Below, one piece after another: positions 32,966-43,680 of a DNA stretch of 64,000 nt. Both the position numbers and the translations under genes were made by a program. The stretch comes from Pempheris klunzingeri. Taxonomy: Eukaryota; Chordata; Actinopteri; Acropomatiformes; Pempheridae. The notes under the pieces were generated by a model, which saw only the letters and a list, made by a program, of their open reading frames with translations, was not told the origin of the DNA and searched no databases. The DNA lies in the NCBI RefSeq assembly GCF_042242105.1, contig NC_092019.1, forward strand, positions 28,479,828 through 28,543,827, written 5' to 3'. The number at the start of each line of letters is the position of its first letter. Within the stretch, counting starts at the first letter, position 1.

Positions 32966-33863
32966 TGTCGTGGAAATTTCTGAAAGATAAAGTCTGCTGC
33001 AAGGAGTTCTTGTGCGCATTTATTTTTGCAAAAAGGAACAGCTGTTACAGAGACAGTCCCGCAGTCTAACAGTTCTGAAACAGAGTTCTCTGAGTCTCTG
33101 TCTCTGTTGCTTTTTATGAGGTGAGGACCTGTAGGCTTGGGGGGTTTGGCCTGTAGACCCTGGGATATGCAAAACAATACACATCCTGTTGATCAGATGT
33201 TATTTCAACACCTCCTTTGTTCCCATACCTGGCCAGGATGCATCCTGACAGACCAAATGTTTTCATTTCAATTCAATTCAATTCAATTTTATTTGTATAG
33301 CCCAATATCACAACAGAGTGTCTCATAGTGCTTTACAAAGTTCACTGAAATAAACAAGTGTAAGCAAACAAACAATCTAATAAAGAGTCCAGCAGTCGAT
33401 GAGGCCAATGGATCAGACCGGTGGATCAGTCCGAGGCATCACCTGCCCTTTATGACCCTCCTTCTCCGGGAAGGAAAAACTCAAAAAACCCAGTGGGAAA
33501 AGAGAAACCTCCGGGAGCACCACAGTGAAGGAGAGATCCAGCTCCCAAGGACGGACAGGCTGTAGCCTTGGACAAACGCAGATCCATAGGCTGATGGAGA
33601 ACCATATCAGCGGGGCCAGGACCAGGATCCATAGGAACCAGGGAACCACATCAGCAGAACCAGGACCAGGATCCACAGGAACCAGAGAACCACATCAGCG
33701 GGACCGGGACCAGGACCCACAGGAACCAGAGAGATGAGAAAGCACAGAAACACTCCGGGGAAGATAACACCTCTTTCTTCTGCGGTCTGGTCGGGACACA
33801 CCCTGGTGGATCAAACTGTGAATTTACATTTCTTTGTCTTCTGACATGCAAATTCCCATCACA
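32966..33863. mobile_element. LTR-like insertion inside the hAT BED finger
   Basis: It begins TGTCGTGGAAATTTC, ends CCCATCACA, and is flanked by ACAA at 32962-32965 and 33864-33867. Removing it with one ACAA keeps the host frame. Termini and duplication size fit a solo LTR. Most of its length is the dispersed repeat at 33270-33770, so the unit is itself composite. Confidence 0.55.
33270..33770. repeat. Dispersed teleost repeat with internal minisatellite, copy 2
   Basis: Nearly identical to 17668-18240: (AATTC)n start, TTTTATTTGTATAGCCCAAT, the GGACGGACAGGCTGTAGCCT segment and the GGAACCAG...CACATCA tandem units, with one or two fewer units than copy 1. Confidence 0.85.
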
Positions 33864-35142
33864 ACAAACTTGAGAACTCATCTAGCAAGACACCACGCTG
33901 AGGTAGTGGCACAGAAGCAGCTGCCGAAGAGTACTGAACCAAACCAAACTACGCTGGATAACTTCCTACCATTTACATCACCTCGAGCTCAACGCATCAC
34001 AGAGTCGATTGTGCATTTCATTTGTAAAGGTTTGCGCCCATACAGTGTGGTTGAAAACACCGGCTTCAGGTGGATGCTACATACTTTGGAGCCACGTTAC
34101 AAGATCCCGCAGCGCGTCCACATTGTGGATACAGCTGTGCCCAAGATGTATGACCCGGTGAAGAAGGCCGTGAAAACGTCTCTGGACGCTGCACAGAGAT
34201 TTGCCCTGACTTGTGACGGGTGGACATCCAGAGCCACCGAGTCGTATATTACAATAACATCTCACCACATTCCACCAAACTGGTGGAAGGAGCATGAGTG
34301 CGAGTTTCCCCTCCTGTCACACCTTGCAAAGAGGTATTTGTGCATCCCTGGGACAAGTGTCTCCTCTGAGAGAGTTTTCTCTACTGCGGGGGACATTCTC
34401 ACCGCACAGAGGAGTATACTCACCCCAGAGCATCTTGATCAGATTCTCTTTCTACACAAAAATCTAAAAACAAAAGAAGTCAAGTACAAGTACTAGGCCT
34501 ATTCATGTATCAAAATGTTCATGGTTTACTCTTTCAGTTGTAATAATTTTGTTTACAAGAGAACTATGTGCACTTTCCTCATACTTTTCAGCACAGTGTG
34601 TTCAGTGACATAGAGCACGTTTGCAATATGTGCGTAGGAATTGTATTTTCATATAATCTGTTTAGTTCAGTGTTCAAACACAATAGAAGAAATATTATTT
34701 TCACTTCTTTTTGTGCATTGTTATGAACTCAGGGCACTTTATCCCTCATGTTTTTAGTTAGTGTGACCTGCAGGATACAGTGCTTTCAGAGTGTTAAGGG
34801 AAAAGAGAATAGTTACTTTAAGACATTACCAGTTTCAGTGACAAGAAATTTGATGCACTTTATTTTGATTTCAATTGCAGTGTGCAATACTGCATTTTAT
34901 TTTCAGTATGTCTTTCTATGAAAAGTGGCCTATACTTTAATAATAAAATGCAAATGTTTTGAATCAAACACTTTGGACTCAATTCGTACACTGATCACTA
35001 TCATCTGATGTACATATACAGCAACATGTGTTTTCATCTCTGTTTTTAATTATAATAACTATGGTGAATATCGCAATATTGGGATATCGTGATATATCGG
35101 GATACTATCGTATCGTGAGGTGCTTGCCAGTACTCACCCCTA

Positions 35143-35221
35143 CTGTACATAGAGAGTCAAGTTTCACTGAGTCAAATTCCTTGTTTGCCTGTTCAAAATT
35201 GGCCAATAAAGTTGATTCTAA
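35143..35221 (+). mobile_element. LINE 3' UTR terminal part
   Basis: Continues the LINE sequence interrupted by the hAT element (ATAGAGAGTCAAGTTTCACT ... GGCCAATAAAGTTGATTC). Confidence 0.85.
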
Positions 35222-35981
35222 TTCTCATTACAGATGATGACTGAGGCATTATGATTCTCTTTTCTCTGTCTGTCTTCCATCTATCCCATTCTTAGGAATG
35301 CAACGGCTGACATTGTCAATGATGTCTTGCAGCTTGCACTGTGTGCGTCCCTCCACCACCATCCCCAGTGAATCCAGACTTGTATCCAGCTCTGAGCCAG
35401 CCTTATTAACCAGCTTCTCCAGCCACCTGGTGTTCTCAGCTGGTGAGTGTGAGCGTGAGTGGTTGTCTGTCTCGCCCACCTCTCGCCCAATGTCAACTGG
35501 GAGCTCTCCCGCGACCCTTAAGGATAAGCGCTATCCAGAGATTGGGCCCTTGGTGCCGGATGAGACTTTTCACAAAAGGTCCTTTGATGTGTCATCACTT
35601 TGACAAGTCATGTTCCGGAATGTTGGATAAGCCTTTGATGCAGGCAAGTCTCTGCTCAGAGTGTGCCCAGACAACTCAAGTGGGAAAAGAGCAAACATGA
35701 AGCAAACAGGTTTTGATGAAAGTCACTGATTCCCAAATACTTTGTACGTTTCAAACGGTAAGATGATAATTTCAATCGATCCTTTTGTTTATCTGTTCAT
35801 CTATTGGTCTGTCCACCCGTGTGTCCAATTGTACTGAATGAGGTATCTCAGGAACGCATTCATTTTCATGATTCACATTCTGCACAAACCTTTCAATTTG
35901 GACTGAACAATGGCAGCCGTTGTGAGAGTCATTATGTCTTTGGGTTGTCTGCCAATCCGCATGTCCGTCCCTCCATCCAGC
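35222..35981 (+). mobile_element. LINE composite fragment, copy 4 (first part)
   Basis: Reverse-oriented relative to copies 1 and 2, with the same block order: GATGATGACTGAGGC junction, antisense LINE thumb (GTCTTGCAGCTTGCACTGTG), TAAGGATAAGCGCTATCC motif, GTCTGTCCACCCGTGTG segment and CATGTCCGTCCCTCCATCC. It resumes at 37260 after an LTR insertion. Confidence 0.7.
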
Positions 35982-36965
35982 TGTAGCAGCATAGTAATTG
36001 TGTTGCCATTATTATGCTCTGATGGTGCCGATTGGCAGCACCATAGCCAACCACTGAGGGCGCCATGGCTATTTAAGGGGTGAATTTCCCCCCTGCTGGC
36101 TCTCCCTCTCTGCTTCCTGGTTAGTTGCATCATTGCCGGCTCAACCACGCTCGCATCGGGCAGGGCCCTTGGTTCGAGTGCCCGGAGTTTTTATTGATCA
36201 TGTACCCTGCTCATTGTCGGCACGGTGATTTTTGCGGTCAGGTGTGTAGCGTCAGCAGCTGACCACACAGTTGGCGCTGCTCGTAGCTGGGGACTGCTGC
36301 TGCTTTGTGGGGACCTGCTTTGTCTGGATTGCTGTTGCGTTGTGTGGATCGCTGCTGCTTTGTGGAGATTGGCGTCAGTGAGTTTCCTCGGCGTGTCGCG
36401 CTGATTTCCAGCATCCGTCTGGTGGAGAGGCTCTACTTCACCAGCTGTGGACCTGCCTTCTTAGGACATTTGCTTTTCCCTGGCTTACATCACTTGCAAG
36501 TGTTGCGTGGTACTCTGTAGTGCCGACGTCCGGGAGTTAATTGACTGGCTTGATTGGAGCCCTTTTAAAGTCTGTTTGTTGGGAGTGTGGGTTGCATTTT
36601 TGTTTTCATTTAGTTGCCCTGCCCCGTTGTCTTGATTTGTTGTATTGATTATTTTTATATTTAGATTTATTTGTTTAGATATTTCATTTGGGCAGAGGGT
36701 TTTTCTTGTTTCTTACACTGTTTATTTTTCTTTGTATTTTGAGTAATTTGTATTTGGCAGCCGGTAGTTTTGTTTAATTAATTTAATTGATCTCTGCTGC
36801 CATTTATTTGTTTACAAGTTTTTGTATATTGTTTGTTGTTCTGTTGGATTATTGTAACCCCACTAACCTGTGTGTGTGTTCCTTTTGTTTTAGTTGCTGA
36901 GGTCCGGTGGTCTGGTGGTGGGATCCCCTTTTGTGTGCTGTGCTCCCTGGGATTCGGGTATCCTT

Positions 36966-37016
<51 letters not shown>

Positions 37017-37259
37017 CTGTCACGTCTGGGTGTCTTCTTTTTTGTTGTTTTTGTTGGGATTCACCGCCCCATCAGCTCGTGCACCGGTATTGGAACACTG
37101 TCTCTTGCCGCTTGAGTGAACGGACCTGTACGCCTTTAAAGGTGTGTCATTCAGTTCTTTGGGCTGAGATCCCAAAGTGGCGTTGTCTGGCAACTTGATT
37201 TGTTAAAAGTAGAGTAAGAACGACTATTTATTTATTTTCCTGACTCTCCGCTCGACACA
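35982..37259 (+). mobile_element. Solo LTR, 1.28 kb, with CAGC duplication
   Basis: It begins TGTAGCAGCATAG and ends CGCTCGACACA, with CAGC at 35978-35981 and 37260-37263. The LINE sequence (CCCTCCATCCAG | CCATACATCCACC) is continuous across it, as at 16.8 kb. A TATA-like GGCTATTTAAGGGG lies at about 36066-36079. A (GT)n microsatellite is at 36969-37014. Open frames inside are incidental. Confidence 0.75.
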
Positions 37260-37420
37260 CAGCCATACATCCACCTATCCAGTCCTCATTACGGTCTGGT
37301 TTGGATCGGCCACCAAACAGGACAGGCACAGACTGCAGAGGACAAAAAATATAATGTTACTGAAAATATAGTGTTACTATTCCAACAGTGAAAAATATAG
37401 TAGAATAGTATAATATAGAT
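37260..37420 (+). mobile_element. LINE composite fragment, copy 4 (second part)
   Basis: CCATACATCCACCTATCCAG then GGTCTGGTTTGGATCGGCCA, followed by the AAAATATAGTGTTACTATTC tail also seen at 30.17-30.24 kb. Confidence 0.7.
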
Positions 37421-37497
37421 CAGGGGTCACCAACACGGTGACCGCGGGCACCAGGTCATCCCCAAGGACCACATGAGTCGCCCCCCGCAGGCCTGTT

Positions 37498-38442
37498 GAC
37501 TTCAACACAATCCTACCTCCGCTGCTCAGGGTGAAGATGGAGAGAGCGGGAGTCAGTGACCAGCTGGCTGCATGGGTCACTTGGCTCACTGACCTCACAG
37601 ACAGACCCCAGTATGTGAGACTGCAGGACAGTGTGTCTGATGTGGTGGTTTGCAGCACAGGGGCCCCCCAGGGAACGGTACTGTCACCTTTCCTCTTCAC
37701 CCTGTACACATCAGACTTCAGGTACGCTACAGACAGTTGTCACCTCCAGAAGTTCTCTGATGACACTGCCATCGTGGGGTGTGTGTCAGAGGGGAACGAC
37801 TGTGAATACAGGACGGTCATCACGGACTTTGTCGACTGGTGTGGACGGAACAACCTCCTAGTCAACGCCAGCAAGACGAAAGAGATGGTGGCCGACTTCC
37901 ACAAGAAACCCTCCATCACTGCACCAGTGAGCATCCAGGGACTTGGCATCGAGAGAGTGAGGACATACAAGTACCTGGGTGTTCACCTAAATAATAAACT
38001 GGACTGGACAGACAACACTGACTCTCTCTACAAGAGGGGTCAGAGTCGACTATACCTGCTGAGGAGGCTAGGATCCTTTGGAGTGAGCAGACCACTCCTG
38101 AGGACCTTCTTCGAGACTGTGGTGGCATCTGTGGTCTCATATGCAGTGGTGTGTTGGGGAGGGGGGTGCTCTGAGCGGGACAAGAACAGGCTCAACAGAC
38201 TAATTAAGAGAGCCGGCTCGGTCTGTGGCTGCCCCCTGGACCCCATAGAGGTGGTGGGAGAGAGGAGGACCTTGTCCAAACTGTCCTCCATCTTGGACAA
38301 CACCTCCCACCCTCTGCATCAGACTGTGGGGGCCTTAAGCAGCTCCTTCAGTCACAGACTGATACACCCCAGGTGTAAGAAGGAGCGCTTCCGCAGGTCC
38401 TTCATCCCGACTGCAGTCAGACTGTACAATGCTGCATTATAG
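37498..38442 (+). pseudogene. L2-like LINE reverse transcriptase, C-terminal two thirds
   Basis: The frame is open to the stop at 38440-38442. It contains RPQYVRLQDSVSDV, STGAPQGTVLSPFLFTLYTS (RT motif B), FSDDTAIVG (catalytic FxDD box), WCGRNNLLVNASKTKEM and YKYLGVHLNNKLDW. The C-terminal thumb has RLNRLIKRAGSVCG, GERRTLSKLSSILDN and FRRSFIPTAVRLYN. The first RT motifs and the endonuclease are missing through 5' truncation. The surviving part has no stop, which suggests a fairly young insertion. L2/CR1-group membership is inferred from these motifs. Confidence 0.88.
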
Positions 38443-38765
38443 TTTGCTGCACCAACCACCACCACCACCTGTGCACTTTACTATAACATAAACTGTACAA
38501 TAATTCTCACCCCACTTCACTTCACCCTGTTGTTGTTGTCTCTGTAATTACATTTTTTTGTGTACATAGGTTTTTACCACAGTATATATTATATTATATT
38601 CTGCTATTTAATTTTTCTAATTCTATTATATTCTGCTATTTAATTTTTCTAATTCTTAACTGTGTGCTTTTATTTTTTTTGTCTGTCCCTTTGAGCTACT
38701 GTAACAGCAAAGTTTCCCCACTGAGGGATCAATAAATAAATATCTTATCTTATATCTTATCTTAT
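37498..38765 (+). mobile_element. 5'-truncated L2-like LINE
   Basis: It is flanked by CTGTT at 37493-37497 and 38766-38770. It starts within the reverse transcriptase domain and ends in a TCTTATCTTA-type tail preceded by GAGGGATCAATAAATAAATA. 5' truncation and a short simple-repeat tail are typical of target-primed insertion. Confidence 0.88.
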
Positions 38766-38955
38766 CTGTTCTAAAAATAGCACAACTCACCAGTGAGCTG
38801 CGTTTAAAATTACATTTTTTTCTGTTGCTATTCTTTTTTTAATCACACTTGTATTTATATAGATTTGAAAATGACAATATCTTAAAAATAAAAGAATAAG
38901 TTTAGATAGTTTTAGGTGACCTCTGACCTCTTCGAGTTCAAAGGTCAAGCATTGT

Positions 38956-39330
38956 GTGCATGTCAAAACTTTGGCGCTTGTGGAGAGTAAGCTAGCGAGC
39001 ACAGCGAAGATGAAGGAGCTGAATGCGGTTTCTAACCCAAAAAACATGGCAGAAATAAGAAAGACAACTCAGTATTTTCACAGTGAATGGGAGGAAGAGT
39101 TCTTTTTTACTGCTGTGAAAGAAAACTGCGTGTCTCATTTGTGGGGCACAATGTGGAGAGACGCTTCACTACGGGTCACAAAGCTAGCATGCTAACTAGC
39201 ATGCTAACTGCCCACCGGGAAGAGTCGAAGGCAGCTTTGGGTAAGCAGCAGCAGTTTAGAGCGACACAATTTCTGATAAAGAGGAAGAAGGAGGCATTTC
39301 AGACGGAGAAGTTATCAAAGAAGCAATGAT
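38956..39330 (+). pseudogene. hAT transposase N-terminal remnant (GTF2IRD2-like)
   Basis: Frames in this stretch carry RKTTQYFHSEWEEEFFFTAV and, after a frame change near 39140, NVERRFTTGHKASM and AALGKQQQFRATQF. This matches the N-terminus and BED-like region of hAT transposases related to the GTF2IRD2/ZBED group. A CTAGCATGCTAA tandem lies near 39184-39209. The catalytic domain is absent. Confidence 0.65.
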
Positions 39331-39869
39331 GCTAACTGCTATCGGTGACTGTCACTGAAACAGAGCTGCACATCGGAGAACAGCATGTGGACCAAACCAC
39401 TGTGAGGAATAGGGGGATCATAATTTTTCAACAATTAAGAAACGCATTGTTTTACATTGTTTATTAGCACCGCGTGTGTTGTGCTTTTTATTGAACATAA
39501 CTATATTATTCCAAATTATTTATATGTGTTTCCAATGATTTTTGGGGGGGCAAGTTAATGGAAAGGGGGGGCACGTCCCCTGTGTCCAACTGGGGGCTAA
39601 TAGAAATGAAATGTGTAATATTGATATTATCTGTTTCCCACTTTGTTAAGTCATTGTTGATAATTACTGTGAGAAATCACTAATGTGATCAGTGTCTTCA
39701 CATAGATGAGTATCATTAATAATAATATAGAACTAAAGGCAAACTGAGCAAATTTGTTATTTCAGAGGAGTGTGACAAACTGGTAGCCCTTCGTATGACT
39801 CAGTACCCATGAAGTAGCTCTCAGTTTCAAAAAGGTTGGTGACCCCTGCTCCAGATCATCTATGGACTC

Positions 39870-40115
39870 AGCTTGCATCCATCCATGGTTATCCTTCAGG
39901 GTCGCAGGGGGGCTGGAGTACACCCTGGACTGGTTGCTAGTCAGTCAACACACATAAACAGTCACACTTGTATTCACACCTACAGGAAATGTAGATCCAC
40001 CGATTAACCTGATGTTTTTGGACTGTGAAGGAGAAGATGCAAGACTTTAACCTGGAGCCTTCTCTCTGTGAGGCAACAGTGCTAACCTCTACACCACCGC
40101 GCACCCTGGACTCAA
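39870..40115. repeat. Dispersed teleost repeat (CATCCATCCATGG...GGTCGCAGG type)
   Basis: CATCCATCCATGGTTATCCT, GGGTCGCAGGGGGGCTGGAG, then GATTAACCTGATGTTTTTGG and CTCTACACCACCGCGCACCC follow the order of a very common fish repeat. It directly abuts the right end of the hAT element. Confidence 0.75.
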
Positions 40116-41290
40116 CTTGTTTAGTCTGATTTCCAACATTTCCCAGAATAACAACCCTCAAAGAAAGAATTTCTCGGCAAGCGTACATGTGGCAGCATGT
40201 TATGCAAACACGGACGAGGCAGAGTTGATACAGTTAAATGATTTAATGAATGAAACTGGAGATATATAAGCTTACAGAGTCATGAAGCAGCCAAGGGTGA
40301 AAACTAGGAGAGCAGTGAAAAACAGGCACAACAGGCAGGCAGGGAAGTTAGAACTGGTGGGTGGATGGATGGGGAAGTCAGGTGACAGGAAGAGGAGGGA
40401 GAGTCCTGAGGGCCTCTGGTGGACAGGTGGAGGATGGCAGGGAGGAGGGGGCAGGGAGCAGCTGCTGGAGATGGGGACTGAGAGCAATGCAGAGGGTTGA
40501 GGATGAGAGTGTGACATACCAGATAAAGTGGTTTTGATGCACAAATGGTATGAAATGATGCACAAGTCATATATTGAGATCCTTAACTACAAAACCTAAT
40601 GTTCACACTTGGCTTGAGTTATGCTGTCAGCACTGAAAAACCAAAGTTCATGTCCATTGTATTGAGGCAGAGGTGGAAATCTCTGAGTAGAGAGGAGTAG
40701 GTATCAAAAGTAAAAGTAAACTTCTCAGTTTAACTAGTCAGACTGAGTGGTCTTTTGTGTACGATTTCACTGTTTCAGTCTGAGGAAAAGTCACAGATCT
40801 GTACCACCACCATTTATCTGTCTCTGAAAGACTCTTATTGGCTTCACATATAGATGTATTACACATTTTGTGCTATAGGTGCTATTTTGAAATGAACAAA
40901 TATCTCCAAGACAAAATCCATCCATACATTCAATGTGATTTCTTTCTTCATCAGATTTAACTACACTAAAGTTATATTCAGCTAACTTCTTTGGTCTTCT
41001 TTTAATTCGTTTTGGCAATTGTAAACATTTCCACTAAAATTTGATTTTATTAGTTATTTACACTAAATGTATTAAATTGAGACATGCAGGGAACTATGAA
41101 CTATTTACCCATTAGAGGCAGATGGAGGTCAACTCATTTTCTAGCATGTAGTGCAGCCTAAATGACACTACAGCAGTACATCAGTCATGTGTCATCTACC
41201 AAAGGGGCATCCAAGAGGGCACTTCTGCAGTGTTTTATTCAAACATCCAGTCCACCAGTGCTCAGATATAGACCTGATCTTCCTCACAGG
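40116..41290. other. Unassigned sequence
   Basis: A purine-rich block at 40350-40500 has TGT...ACA-like edges (TGTTATGC at about 40199, TGTGACA at about 40517) that might be another LTR, but no flanking duplication was found. No gene recognised. Confidence 0.3.
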
Positions 41291-41298
41291 TTACAGGT

Positions 41299-43065
41299 GA
41301 GATGTGACTGTAAACTCACATGTGGACAGAATGGACAAGCAGGATTCCACAGTTGCTATGTTTTGTCTCCAGGTGCATCATTTTCATAAAATCACCATTT
41401 AAACATGGACTTTTCTATGTGTTTGCACTGATACATGGCTAACAGGCTCTGACATGAACAGACCCACAGACATGTAGAATACACAGTTTGCAAAGGTTCG
41501 TTGTGGTTTAAGTCTCACTGTGATATGTTTGGAAGAGTTTGATCAATAAAGTTGAGAAGATATACACTTTATTTATCAAGAATAAATCACATTATCAGGT
41601 AAAGGTAAGAGGTAAAAACCATTTTATTCCAACTTTAAGGGCAACAGTGTATATAACAGGCCTATATGTCATATTGTAGAAGGATTTGAAGAAAAGCTGA
41701 TGTGAATATTCACTTAGCTCCTCTGAAATGGCTAAAAGAGATTTTATTTTTTCTCATCAGTAGAATAAATCCAAGATAAATTCAAACATTCATTCATTAA
41801 ACATTATAGCCTGTATTTTAAGCAAAATATCTTAAAAATAAATGTGACAAAGGGAAGATCAGGTCTATTTTCTATCACATATTCACAAATGAAACTGAGA
41901 TGCAGACACAGGTGCAGATTTACAACTTCCATTATATCTGTCGTGTTTTTGTGCTGGTTTTCACTCACGCTGTGAAATAAATTGACACATTTTGCTGTTT
42001 CTCTGCATCTCCCTTTCTTTTCAAATGTTTTTATGTTTTCAAAAACTGTCAAATTTAAAATTGCTCTGCTGGTAAAACAGAAATCTTCATGGAGCTTATT
42101 ACAATTTTCATGTGTTTATGTTTTTCTGTTTTTCTGCATCTCAGTTTCTTTTCAAATGGTTTAATTTTCTTAAGAAAAAATGTATCACATTTAAAATTGC
42201 TTTATTAGCAAAACTGTATTCCACTGATGTACGTCAGTTTGATTTTATCCTGACACTTTATTCTTTATAATATACTTAGCCTTAAATTGAGGCAGAATTA
42301 CTTTTTAATTGATCTTGTCTTATTATTATTTAATAATATTTGGTAAACTTGTGATGTAAACTCACATGTGGACAGAATGGACGGGCAGGATTCCACGGTT
42401 GCTATGTTTTGTCTCCAGGTGCATCATTTTCATAAAATCACCATTTAAACATACACAAACTCTCAAACAGTCCCAAAAAGTTCTGGCAAGTTTTACTTGA
42501 GGATTTCTGTAAAGTTATCACTTCCACCGAGGACACATTTTGCTGTTTCTCTGCGTCTCCCTTTCTTTTCAAATGTTTCTATGTAGTTTTCAAAAACTGT
42601 CAAATTAAAAATGACTGCTGGTAAAAGAGAAATCTTTATTGAGTTTATTACAACTTCCATGTATTGTTCTGCTGGTCATGTTTTGCTGTGTGGGGAATTT
42701 TATTATTACTTCTGAGCACTACTTATAAAAGGCCAATTATACAATACTTAGCCTCAAATTTGTACTAACTGCGCTAAATATATATGTAACAAAGTACTAA
42801 CAACATCATATATAACCAATTACAGAACACTGGATTTGAATTAACACTATTAATGTATTGATTAACGTTACCACAAACTGTATGACCTTTATTTGAACTA
42901 ACTAAATGACCTGTGAGTGAACTAATAACACTATATAACCAACCATTAGAATCATTTGTGTTGCTAACATTGGAAGCTCAGTTCTTACTGACAATGTATG
43001 TACTGTGTTAATCAGCAGGGAGAGACACATTAATGCAATGCACCGCCACAGGGAAGAGCCATACC
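41299..43065. repeat. Diverged tandemly repeated region, first part
   Basis: TAAACTCACATGTGGACAGA through ATCACCATTTAAACAT occurs at 41313-41405 and 42357-42450. TTTTGCTGTTTCTCTGC...AAACTGTCAAAT occurs at 41990-42055 and 42538-42605. Shorter, more diverged versions lie near 42125-42230 and, beyond the LTR-like copy, at 43698-43800 and 44145-44180. No coding frame is associated. Confidence 0.6.
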
Positions 43066-43680
43066 CCATAGTTGCTAAAGAGGGGAACAAGCACTGGCCC
43101 CAGGTTCTGAAGGGCCAGACACATGACGATCAGGTGGGACATTTATGGCAAGAAAGCACAAGCACGCTTACATGCACTACAATACACACCTCATAAACCA
43201 CATCTCGCACCATATACTGGAAGCTCCAAGGGCAAGGCTAGTGGAAGGCTGTCATTGTAACAGCAGGATGAGATAGCTGTAGGGGAGGATGCTCTCAGAA
43301 AGACTCCATTGTAAAGAAGCTCCCACATGATAGGGAAAGGTCACTAGGGAGGATACTTTGTTACAGGTACGGCTGCTGGATCAAGGTCGTGATGCCAAGA
43401 GGCTGGGACCAGCCTGTGCACCAACGAAGGGAGGGCCAAGTCTAAACCGCGGTTACTCCCCAACTAGACAACCAATCAAAAATAATTGTATTCTTGCTGG
43501 AATGTATATACTGTTACTGCATATGTGTTTCGGGGCTCACTCTTTGACCTGTTGGCTACAGACTAACAGCTTGCTGACTGTGGTTTTCAGAGCTCAGACT
43601 GAGTCCTTGGCCAAGCTCAATACTTATTCACACAGAAAATAAAACACCTTAAATGAGAGAAGTTGCCTGTCCATCGAAAA
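43066..43680. repeat. LTR-like dispersed repeat, copy 2
   Basis: Counterpart of 30370-30945, with the same order of blocks and the same 3' end AAAACACCTTAAATGAGAGA AGTTGCCTG. Confidence 0.6.

Larger units (their letters stand above)
32833..34496 (+). pseudogene. hAT transposase remnant, split and internally deleted
   Basis: 32833-32965 encodes the N-terminus and first half of a BED zinc finger (SQYKADVWKHFGFKA, KYCGNTT). The frame resumes exactly at 33868 with LRTHLARHH, the histidine half of the same finger, once the intervening insertion and one ACAA duplicate are set aside. The following frame has RITESIVHFICKGLRPYSVV and the first catalytic region FALTCDGWTSRATESY. It then jumps to the C-terminal dimerisation region (FPLLSHLAKRYLCIPGTSVS and RVFSTAGDILTAQRS). 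The middle of the RNase H-like core, including the later acidic residues, is deleted. Confidence 0.88.
32567..35142 (+). mobile_element. hAT transposon with perfect 8-bp target duplication
   Basis: CTGTACAT flanks both ends (32559-32566 and 35143-35150). The termini are TAGGGGTGTGAAAAAATATC and, reversed, TAGGGGTGAGTACTGG, followed by repeated CGATAT words on both sides. It is inserted in the LINE 3' untranslated region. The transposase is internally deleted and further split by an LTR-like insertion, so the copy is non-autonomous. The left end carries a T run of about 36 bases. Confidence 0.92.
37421..39848 (+). mobile_element. hAT element (GTF2IRD2/ZBED-type) interrupted by an L2 LINE
   Basis: The termini are CAGGGGTCACCAACACGGTG and, at the right, TTGGTGACCCCTG. 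The flanks ATATAGAT and CTCCAGAT share six of eight bases, a possible decayed target duplication. The LINE at 37498-38765 splits it, and hAT sequence resumes with TCTAAAAATAGCACAAC. Only N-terminal transposase coding is left. Confidence 0.75.

Noticed and set aside
36778..37198. Open frames over the GT/CA tract
   Set aside because: Dipeptide repeats (Val-Cys, Thr-His) from a simple repeat within a solo LTR.
40199..40517. Further solo LTR with TGTTATGC and TGTGACA edges
   Set aside because: No flanking duplication and no second copy in the window, so the borders cannot be supported.
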